This document shows positions 31,324 to 37,461 of a stretch of 55,554 bases of DNA, piece after piece. Numbering within the stretch: position 1 is the stretch's first letter; each line of letters opens with the position of its first letter. Source of the stretch: a virus; IMG/VR virus record IMGVR_UViG_3300048587_001023, positions 1-55,554 of that record, one strand, 5' to 3'. The position numbers were made by a program, and so were the translations under genes. A model generated the notes under the pieces. The model did not search any database, was not told where the DNA came from, and saw only the letters and a list, made by a program, of their open reading frames with translations.

Positions 31324-31836
31324 ATGGCCAACGCCACCATTCGAGTTCAATTCGGCAGTCCAGACGGCGCCGGCGGCGCCGCGGGCGCACACCTGTCGGC
31401 GGAAGTCGACACCCGCCCCGAAGGCCTCAACGGCGGACGCTCGTCCTTCAGTCCGGGCGAAACCGCCTACATCCTGGTTTATAAGTCCGACAACGTCAGC
31501 ATCACCGACACGATCTGCTCGGCCGGATCGCTCACGGCGCAAGGCAGCGCCGTGGTGCCGGTGACCGAGGAACTGATGTTCGAGGATTCCGAGATCGCGA
31601 CGCTCGGCAAACCCGCACGCTCCGGCCTGTCGCAGTCGGTCTGGTACGGGCGCAGCCTCGGTGCGCTCACCCTGCAGTCGGACAAGGTGACGATCCGCGC
31701 GGCAAGCAAGGGCGTGGCGGTGGCCAAGGTCACCTACGACGCCTTGGCCATGGTCTATGCCCTGACATCGCCCGCCACCCTCAACGGCGAAACCGACTTC
31801 AGCATCCTCGCCTTGATCAAGGGCAGCGCCACATGA
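31324..31836 (+). CDS. Tail/baseplate protein of unknown function
   Basis: This 170-residue protein starts with NATIRVQFGSPDGAGGAAGAHLSAEVDTRPEGLNGGRSSFSPGETAYILVYKSDNVSI and continues with further strands, a beta-sandwich-like layout. It has GAGGA before the ATG and a four-base overlap with the next gene. Its position between the hub and two small baseplate-like proteins suggests a tail tip role. No family is recognised. Confidence 0.55.
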   Translation: MANATIRVQFGSPDGAGGAAGAHLSAEVDTRPEGLNGGRSSFSPGETAYILVYKSDNVSITDTICSAGSLTAQGSAVVPVTEELMFEDSEIATLGKPARSGLSQSVWYGRSLGALTLQSDKVTIRAASKGVAVAKVTYDALAMVYALTSPATLNGETDFSILALIKGSAT

Positions 31837-32129
31837 TCATCGAGGTCTACCGCGGCGACGGCCTGCGCGAAGGCCTGCCGATCATCGAGCCGCTGCTGTC
31901 CGACGACGCGCTGATCCATCGCGGTCGCGCCGAGATGGATGCCCACGCCCACACCATGAACCGAGTTGATCTGGCGGTCGTCTTCCGGCCTGGGTTTCGC
32001 CTCGGACAACTCATCGAAGCGACCGACCCGACCAGCGCCCACGCCTATCGCGCCAAGGTGACCGGTATCCAGATCCGGGTGACCCAGGCCGCCATCGACA
32101 CCCGCTTGAATCTGGAGCAACCGCGATGA
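31833..32129 (+). CDS. Small baseplate-like protein
   Basis: The 98-residue product (IIEVYRGDGLREGLPIIEPLLSDDALIHRGRAEMDAHAHTMNRVDLAVVFRPGFRLGQLIEATD) overlaps its neighbours on both sides by four bases. The RVDLAVVFRPGFRLGQLIEA part looks like a strand pair of a hub protein, so it may be a piece that completes the hub encoded upstream. Its function is not known. Confidence 0.5.
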   Translation: MIIEVYRGDGLREGLPIIEPLLSDDALIHRGRAEMDAHAHTMNRVDLAVVFRPGFRLGQLIEATDPTSAHAYRAKVTGIQIRVTQAAIDTRLNLEQPR

Positions 32130-32344
32130 GCTTCGCCCTGCAGGAACTCTCGCGCTTACTCACGACCGAGCGCCCGCTGGTCGGCAGCGTCGTCTCGGTC
32201 GACGGCGCGCAGGTCAAGGTCGCCACGGCACGCGGAGCAATCAGCGCCCGTGCGCTCGAGGCCCTGGCGGTCGGCGACCGCGTGCACCTCCACAACGGCA
32301 TCGCCTCCCGCGCGCCCACCGCCCACCAAGCATTTCCCGTCTGA
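32126..32344 (+). CDS. Small OB-fold-like tail protein
   Basis: This 72-residue protein has strands LVGSVVSVDGAQVKVATARGAISARALEALAVGDRVHLHNG, the pattern of a small barrel as in phage spike or gpV-like proteins. It overlaps the previous gene by four bases and is the last tail gene before a terminator-like hairpin. The role in a tail spike is a guess. Confidence 0.5.
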   Translation: MSFALQELSRLLTTERPLVGSVVSVDGAQVKVATARGAISARALEALAVGDRVHLHNGIASRAPTAHQAFPV

Positions 32345-32374
32345 CCCGCAGCCCCCATCCCCGCGCTACCACCA

Positions 32375-32396
32375 CCCGCCCGCGAGGCGGGTTTTT
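32375..32396 (+). terminator. Terminator-like hairpin before the lysis genes
   Basis: CCCGCC at 32375-32380 pairs with GGCGGG at 32386-32391 around CGCGA, followed by TTTTT. The bases after it, CATTTCTGGAGA, are the same as those after the hairpin before the capsid gene. It could reduce lysis gene expression relative to tail genes. Confidence 0.6.
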
Positions 32397-32414
32397 CATT
32401 TCTGGAGACCGCCC

Positions 32415-32714
32415 ATGATCGAGCCCGAACGCCCGCATCCCACCGAAAACATCCTCACGTTGCGCCGTGAGGACTTCGACCACCTGCTCGATCTCGCCGC
32501 CGAACGCGGCGTCGAACGCGTGCTGGCACACCTCGGCCTGGAGAACGGCCACGCCGCCCGCGACATCCGCGAACTGCGCGACCTGCTCGCCGCCTGGCGC
32601 GACGCCCGGCGCACCGCCTGGCAGACCTTTATCAAGGTGGTGACCACCGGCGTGCTCGCCGCCTTACTGGTCGGCGCCGCCATCAAGCTCAAGCTGCTCG
32701 GAGGTGCCCAGTGA
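32415..32714 (+). CDS. DUF6127-like membrane protein of the lysis module
   Basis: The 99-residue protein has a cytosolic helical part (LRREDFDHLLDLAAERGVERVLAHLGLE, DIRELRDLLAAWRDARR) and one transmembrane helix near the C-terminus (VVTTGVLAALLVGAAIKLKLLGG, about residues 75-97). This matches my memory of DUF6127 proteins found with phage holins. It probably belongs to the lysis machinery or carries an antiholin-like function. CTGGAGA precedes the ATG and its end overlaps the holin start. Confidence 0.65.
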   Translation: MIEPERPHPTENILTLRREDFDHLLDLAAERGVERVLAHLGLENGHAARDIRELRDLLAAWRDARRTAWQTFIKVVTTGVLAALLVGAAIKLKLLGGAQ

Positions 32715-33187
32715 TCGAGACCCTACTCGGCGGCCTGATGGGCGGCCTGTTCCGACTCGCCCCCGAAGTGCTCAAGTGGCTCGACCGCAAAGGCGAGCGC
32801 GGCCACGAACTGGCCATGCAGGACAAAGCCCTGGAGTTCGAGAAGCTGCGCGGCGCGCAGAAGATGGCCGAGATCGGTGCCACCGCCGAAGCAGCCTGGA
32901 ACACCGGCGCCCTGGCCAGCCTGCGCGAAGCCATTTCCGCCCAAGGCCAGCGCTCGGGCATCGGCTGGGCCGACGCCTTGTCGGTCAGCGTCCGCCCGAT
33001 CATCACCTATTGGTTCATGGCCCTGTACTGCGCAGCCAAAACTGCAGCCTTCGTTTCCTCCGTTGAACACGGCCTGCAGTGGGGTGACGCCGTTGTCCTG
33101 GCCTGGACCGACGCCGACCAGGCCCTGTGGGCCGGCGTGCTGAACTTCTGGTTCCTTGGGCGCGTCTTCGATCGGGTGAGCCGGTGA
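32711..33187 (+). CDS. Holin, 3TM gene-transfer-agent type
   Basis: This 158-residue protein begins at a GTG overlapping the previous stop. It has an amphipathic N-terminal helix (LLGGLMGGLFRLAPEVLKWLDRKGERGHELAMQDKALEFEKL) and hydrophobic segments SVRPIITYWFMALYCAAKTAAF and ALWAGVLNFWFLGRVFDR. This fits the GTA_holin_3TM family. It would make the lesions through which the lysozyme reaches the cell wall. The lysozyme gene overlaps its stop. Confidence 0.75.
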   Translation: MIETLLGGLMGGLFRLAPEVLKWLDRKGERGHELAMQDKALEFEKLRGAQKMAEIGATAEAAWNTGALASLREAISAQGQRSGIGWADALSVSVRPIITYWFMALYCAAKTAAFVSSVEHGLQWGDAVVLAWTDADQALWAGVLNFWFLGRVFDRVSR

Positions 33188-33645
33188 TCGCGGTTCCACA
33201 GTCCGCGATCGATCTGGCCAAGCGCTTCGAAGGGTTCCACCGGGCTCCGAAATCGGACCCCGGCCGGGCCCATCCCTATCTGTGTCCGGCCGGGTATTGG
33301 ACCATCGGCTACGGCCATCTATGCGCGCAGGACCATCCGCCGATCACGCTGGCCGAGGCGGAGCAATACCTCGCCGGCGATCTGCAGTCGGCGCTCGTCG
33401 CCACGCTGAGGCTGTGCCCGGTGCTGGCCACCGAGCCCCAGGGGCGTATGGCGGCTATAGTCGACTTCACCTTCAACCTGGGCGCCGGGCGGCTGCAAAC
33501 ATCGACGCTACGCCTGCGGGTAAACCAGAAGGACTGGACAGGCGCGGAGAGGGAGTTGAAGCGCTGGGTCTACGGTGGCGGAAAGGTCCTGCCTGGGCTC
33601 GTGGCTCGACGACAGGCCGAAGTGGAGCTTCTCGCGGCAGACTAG
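33184..33645 (+). CDS. Phage lysozyme (endolysin), GH24 family
   Basis: The 153-residue muramidase has Glu16 in RFEGF and WTIGYGH at residues 39-45 with Thr40. The position usually held by a catalytic Asp, about residue 34, is a Cys in YLCPAGYWTIGYGH, as in the Cys-type branch of this family. The C-terminal half has FTFNLGAGRLQTSTLRLRVNQ and VYGGGKVLPGLVARRQAE, typical of T4-like lysozymes. It lacks a signal peptide, so it depends on the holin. The GTG start at 33184 overlaps the holin stop. Confidence 0.85.
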   Translation: MIAVPQSAIDLAKRFEGFHRAPKSDPGRAHPYLCPAGYWTIGYGHLCAQDHPPITLAEAEQYLAGDLQSALVATLRLCPVLATEPQGRMAAIVDFTFNLGAGRLQTSTLRLRVNQKDWTGAERELKRWVYGGGKVLPGLVARRQAEVELLAAD

Positions 33646-33678
33646 GGTCGACTTCGAATCAGTTGGATTTGACCCGCG

Positions 33679-35781
33679 CTACGGTTTCAAGTCGCCCAGA
33701 AACTCCGACTCCGGCGACACGCCGGACGCATGCAAAAACTCGCGCGCCCGTGTGCACGCCACGTAGAGCAAATGGCGTTCCGTCGCGTAAACCTCGTCGA
33801 GATCGCTCTCGTCGCTCACGCTCTCGATACGGGATTGCAGCGGGATAACCTCATCGTCGCACGCCATGACTGCCACAGCGCGAAACTCCAGGCCCTTGGC
33901 AAAGTGCATGGACGCGATTGATGCCTTCCCGACCACCGACTGCACTTTTTCGTCCAGCACGACGAAGGGCAACCCCGCGCGTTGCAGCGCCTGTTCGGCG
34001 CGATCCAGTTCAGCGGCGCTGCGAACGAACACGCCGATTTCATGCGGAGCCAGTCGTGCCTCGGATTGAGCCTTGAGCCAATCGCCCACGCCTTCGATCT
34101 CCAGCGTTTGCGACTTGAACTCGCGCACGGTAGGCGCCGGGCCATTGAACACTGACACCGTGCCCTTACGGGACTCGGTGTTGCCGTCCACATCGGCGAT
34201 CTCGTCGGCGAGCAGCCGGTCCGCCCGCGCCCGAATCTGATGCGAAGTGCGGTAGTTGACGATCAGTGTTCGCGAGCGACCACGGACATCCACGCCGAGA
34301 GACTTCCACGAGAACGCTGTCTGGAAAATGCGCTGACCCAGGTCGCCTGCGAAGAACAGTGCATTCGGGCGCGCACCGCCCACTGCGGCTAGAAACTTCA
34401 ATTGCGCCACCGACACGTCCTGTGCCTCATCCAACACCACATGCTCGAACGGCGGATGCTTGCGTTTGGGTACTTCGCCCGCCAGCCGCGTGAAGACACC
34501 CGCCATCGAAACCAGTCCTTCGGCCTTCAGTTCCTGCCGGACAGCGTCGAACACCGACCACAACGTCGATCGCTGTGCGTCAGACAATCGGGTCTTGCGC
34601 CCCAGCCGCTTGACGTCTCGGTAGTCCTCCCACGTTTCCAACTGCCACGCATCGACGACCTGCTGCCACTCGCCGAAAAGAAAGGCCTCACTGAAGCGTG
34701 AACTGGATCCCCCCGCGCCATGTTTCGCCAGTCGCGCCTTCACATCGGCGATGGTCGCGAGCCGAGCCTTGCCGAAACTGGCCTCGTAAAGCCGCAGGCC
34801 CACCGCATCCAGTGCGGCGACTTCGATGCGCTCGCCCAGCCTCGGCTCCGAGCTGATCAGGTGTCGCAACTTCGCGCGCAGTGCAGTCGCAAGACCTTCA
34901 GAAAACGTGGTCAACAGCACCCGCGCATCGGGATTGGCGCGCACCAGGTGGGCCGCACGATGCAGAGCCACTATGGTCTTGCCGGTGCCAGCCGAGCCGG
35001 AAACGCGCGCCGGGCCGTTGTAGTCGCGGTGGACGAACTGACGCTGATCCGGATGCAGGAAGATTGTCCACTTCTCCCATGGCGCCTCGAAAGCGCGCTC
35101 AAGCTCCTCCACGTTCGCAACGACGCGGAAGCGGCGCAGTGCGTCGGGGTGCTCGAAGGGATCGGCATTCGGCGCCACGGCCACCGGCGCCACCTTGGGC
35201 ATGCCGCCGGTCGCCAGTTCCAAGAGGGCTTCGCCTGCCTCGGCGGGAAGATGGTCGACCAAGTCGAGTAGGGAATCCTCGTCGGCGCCGCGCACTTCAT
35301 CCAGCCATTCCGCCGGCACACCGAAACCGAGCAGCAACTGCTCCGGCGTCTGGGCGAACAGCAGGGGCTTTAGCGTGCGCCTGGCCGCCATTGCGTGCAC
35401 CGGTGCAGGTGCCTCCACCTCGACCACTTTCCGCACGCGGATTTCCTCCACGCGCTCGCGTACCTCCACGAACTGCGCCGCGCCCGTGGTCGGGTGCACT
35501 TCCAGCTTGCGCCGCTCGGCCCATGCATAGGCCTTGTCGTGATGATCGACAAAGCACAGCAGCAGGCTGCTGGCGGACTTGTGCACGATCAGCCGGAGAT
35601 CAGCGCCGACCCGAACTGACCAGAATCGCGGGTCCTTGGCACGGTCGAGCTTGTGGAAGCTCATGCCAGGACTGGATGGATTGAGCTGCAAGTCGAAGGC
35701 GGTGGTCTTGACCGCCTTCTGCTCGTCCCCGGTTAGCCGCGCGAGACTATCGGTGAAAGTGTCGGCAATGCGGAAATCCAT
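33679..35781 (-). CDS. RelE/ParE-like domain fused to UvrD-type helicase
   Basis: The 700-residue protein has an N-terminal module (residues 1-100) with the layout of a RelE/ParE toxin fold: ADTFTDSLARLTGDEQKAVKTTAFDLQLNP, FHKLDRAKDPRFWSVRVGADLRLIVHK and CFVDHHDKAYAWAERR. The rest is a superfamily 1 helicase with Walker A GSAGTGKT at about 262-269 and Walker B VVLDEAQD at about 449-456. It is the last gene of a seven-gene operon and starts directly after the preceding stop. It ends 33 bases from the convergent lysozyme gene. The pairing of toxin-like and helicase domains in a restriction operon suggests defence. Confidence 0.75.
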   Translation of the reverse strand: MDFRIADTFTDSLARLTGDEQKAVKTTAFDLQLNPSSPGMSFHKLDRAKDPRFWSVRVGADLRLIVHKSASSLLLCFVDHHDKAYAWAERRKLEVHPTTGAAQFVEVRERVEEIRVRKVVEVEAPAPVHAMAARRTLKPLLFAQTPEQLLLGFGVPAEWLDEVRGADEDSLLDLVDHLPAEAGEALLELATGGMPKVAPVAVAPNADPFEHPDALRRFRVVANVEELERAFEAPWEKWTIFLHPDQRQFVHRDYNGPARVSGSAGTGKTIVALHRAAHLVRANPDARVLLTTFSEGLATALRAKLRHLISSEPRLGERIEVAALDAVGLRLYEASFGKARLATIADVKARLAKHGAGGSSSRFSEAFLFGEWQQVVDAWQLETWEDYRDVKRLGRKTRLSDAQRSTLWSVFDAVRQELKAEGLVSMAGVFTRLAGEVPKRKHPPFEHVVLDEAQDVSVAQLKFLAAVGGARPNALFFAGDLGQRIFQTAFSWKSLGVDVRGRSRTLIVNYRTSHQIRARADRLLADEIADVDGNTESRKGTVSVFNGPAPTVREFKSQTLEIEGVGDWLKAQSEARLAPHEIGVFVRSAAELDRAEQALQRAGLPFVVLDEKVQSVVGKASIASMHFAKGLEFRAVAVMACDDEVIPLQSRIESVSDESDLDEVYATERHLLYVACTRAREFLHASGVSPESEFLGDLKP

Positions 35782-36222
35782 TCAGACAGGACTCCACTCT
35801 TGCCCGTCATTGAAAAGTAGCGGCGCCTTGGAAGCACGCGCCAACTGCAGAGCGCACTCCTTCTGCTTCGCCTTCTGCTCGTCCGGATCGCTGTCGTTCC
35901 AAGCCCAACCGCGAATTACCGCATGCCGTTCAGGAGGTTCTGATGAGGCAATCGAAAGGAGTGCCGCACGCACATCGCTTGCTTGGAACATTGCCGCGCC
36001 GTAAAGCTTGCGTCCATTCGCCGCAGCCGCACCAAGGGCACGAAGCGTTTCAAGTGGCTCGCGTCCGTGACGAGAAACCGATGTTTCGCGGTCCCTCTTC
36101 CCCGGAAGGAACACGCTTGGATCGACTTGCTGCTTTGAAAAGTGGCTGCTCTGGGTCAAGAAACGAGCGATCTGCTCGTCGTCTCCAACCGCTTCAGGCA
36201 GCCCAGAGGACAGCAACGTCAT
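35782..36222 (-). CDS. Unknown protein of the restriction operon
   Basis: This 146-residue protein contains DDEQIARFLTQSSHFSKQQVDPSVFLPGKRDRETSVSRHGREPLETLRALG and ERHAVIRGWAWNDSDPDEQKAKQKECALQLARASKA. No known motif is evident. It overlaps the gene before it by 29 bases and touches the helicase gene after it without a gap, so it is translated as part of the operon. Base composition is lower in GC than the phage genes. Its function is unknown. Confidence 0.6.
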   Translation of the reverse strand: MTLLSSGLPEAVGDDEQIARFLTQSSHFSKQQVDPSVFLPGKRDRETSVSRHGREPLETLRALGAAAANGRKLYGAAMFQASDVRAALLSIASSEPPERHAVIRGWAWNDSDPDEQKAKQKECALQLARASKAPLLFNDGQEWSPV

Positions 36223-36727
36223 TGGAGATGATGGCTCTCAGATTGGACAAGAATCTTGCCGGCAGGGACGGCGCACGGAATCGCTCAACCGCATGCCCCT
36301 TGTCCGAGCCGTCGATCCATGCATAAGCAAGTCTCTCCGAGCCCGATACGCTAACGGAGAACATGCGATCTCGCGTGGCAGTCCAAGTCAGAGAAATGGC
36401 CCCGTCCGGGTCAATCCCCACTTGCGGCAACTGCAGGTCATCCGGCAGGGCGAGCAAAAGTTGTCGTGCATTGCGAAGCGCATCCGCCGGAACGGCGTCT
36501 TGATCGTCATCTATCACCAACGATTCCACGACTTCGGACATACGCGACAACGCCGTCGCCTTGTTGCCGTACAGAACCTCTGAGCCCTCGCGGTCGCGGA
36601 GAACCCGAGACGCGGCTTTGCAGACTTGAATCGCCTCATCCGAGGTAGCGCTGGTCGCGCACTCATACCCCGCCAACGCGGAGTACCCAAGACACAATGC
36701 AGCAGCTACTGGAACAGGCTTAAACAT
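36194..36727 (-). CDS. Unknown protein of the restriction operon
   Basis: The 177-residue protein has a hydrophobic N-terminus (FKPVPVAAALCLGYSALAG) that could be a membrane or signal segment, then helices and a beta-rich part (GIDPDGAISLTWTATRDRMFSVSVSGSERLAYAWIDGSDKGHAVERF). It overlaps TIGR04255 by 22 bases and the next gene by 29. No ribosome site is visible, so translation may depend on reading the gene before it. The GC content is clearly below that of the flanks. Confidence 0.55.
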   Translation of the reverse strand: MFKPVPVAAALCLGYSALAGYECATSATSDEAIQVCKAASRVLRDREGSEVLYGNKATALSRMSEVVESLVIDDDQDAVPADALRNARQLLLALPDDLQLPQVGIDPDGAISLTWTATRDRMFSVSVSGSERLAYAWIDGSDKGHAVERFRAPSLPARFLSNLRAIISNDVAVLWAA

Positions 36728-37461
36728 TTGTCTGTCAACGTATTCTGAAACACCCGGTTTTTCAAGCCCCGCAGACCCTGTAACGTGCGTTCGAGCGTTG
36801 GCCAGTCATCCGGTATAAATGGCCTGTCCGCTTTCGCGGAGATGTCGAAGATGACGGGCAGTTTGTCGTCCCTAGCTGCCTCCGCGGTGAGCACCGTATT
36901 CACTTGGAAGCCAGTGTTTGTCTCGACTGCGAGGCTTTGATTCAAGAAGCCTGAGAACGCCAGCCCGCTGTTCTCCGGCAGCTTCGGGCCGCTCTTGAAA
37001 TAGTCATCGAGATTGACGGCACCATCTGACATAGGAAGCTGGATACGGTTGATGTATCGCAACTGCACAGCCCGGACCTGCACTGGCTTTGCAATGCCGC
37101 GATATAGCTCCCACGACCTACGGATCTCGGGAAGGTAATCGTCCAGGCTGGCATACGGGGCAAGTCGGTTAAACGAGTAGCCACCTCGACGAATCTGAAC
37201 GATCTGCAGCTCATCGTCCTGCAGAAATTGTAACGCCTGTAATGTGCTATTCGTCGATTTATCAGTGATACCACCCGAAGTGGCCTCTAGCTTGAGCTCC
37301 TGCAAGAGCTGCTTGCGCAACTTTGGATAGCTTTGCCTAAGCGCATCTCGGCTCGACGCTTCGATATCCAGCAAGCTGAACTTAGGCTCCAGATCGCAAT
37401 CGATATCGAGCACGGCTTCGACAATCGGCGGGTTACGAAGGTTCAAGGTTACTGCGGTCAT
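36706..37461 (-). CDS. TIGR04255 family protein
   Basis: The 251-residue protein has the start typical of TIGR04255 (TLNLRNPPIVEAVLDIDCDLEP) and the length of the family. Later segments include QVRAVQLRYINRIQLP and RPFIPDDWPTLERTLQGLRGLKNRVFQNTLTDKCLSLF. Members occur sporadically in bacteria, often near mobile elements, with unknown function. The ATG overlaps the stop of the methyltransferase gene by four bases, so it is part of the restriction operon. Its GC content falls to about 45-50% in places. Confidence 0.75.
   Translation of the reverse strand: MTAVTLNLRNPPIVEAVLDIDCDLEPKFSLLDIEASSRDALRQSYPKLRKQLLQELKLEATSGGITDKSTNSTLQALQFLQDDELQIVQIRRGGYSFNRLAPYASLDDYLPEIRRSWELYRGIAKPVQVRAVQLRYINRIQLPMSDGAVNLDDYFKSGPKLPENSGLAFSGFLNQSLAVETNTGFQVNTVLTAEAARDDKLPVIFDISAKADRPFIPDDWPTLERTLQGLRGLKNRVFQNTLTDKCLSLFQ

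Larger units (their letters stand above)
1..33645. mobile_element. Siphovirus-type prophage, left end outside the window
   Basis: This stretch carries a continuous set of phage modules in lambda-like order: recombination and replication, methyltransferases, terminase, portal, protease, capsid, tail, tape measure, baseplate, holin and lysozyme. Neighbouring genes overlap by ATGA or TGATG junctions. The first 60 bases are the tail of another gene, so the element extends to the left. The right boundary is set here at the end of the lysozyme gene because gene direction and content change there. No integrase and no attachment site were identified, so the exact end is uncertain and the minus-strand island could be phage cargo. 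Confidence 0.85.

Noticed and set aside
36194-36250. Assignment of the 177-residue protein as a secreted lipoprotein
   Set aside because: The hydrophobic N-terminus has no clear lipobox and the gene is embedded in an operon of intracellular proteins.
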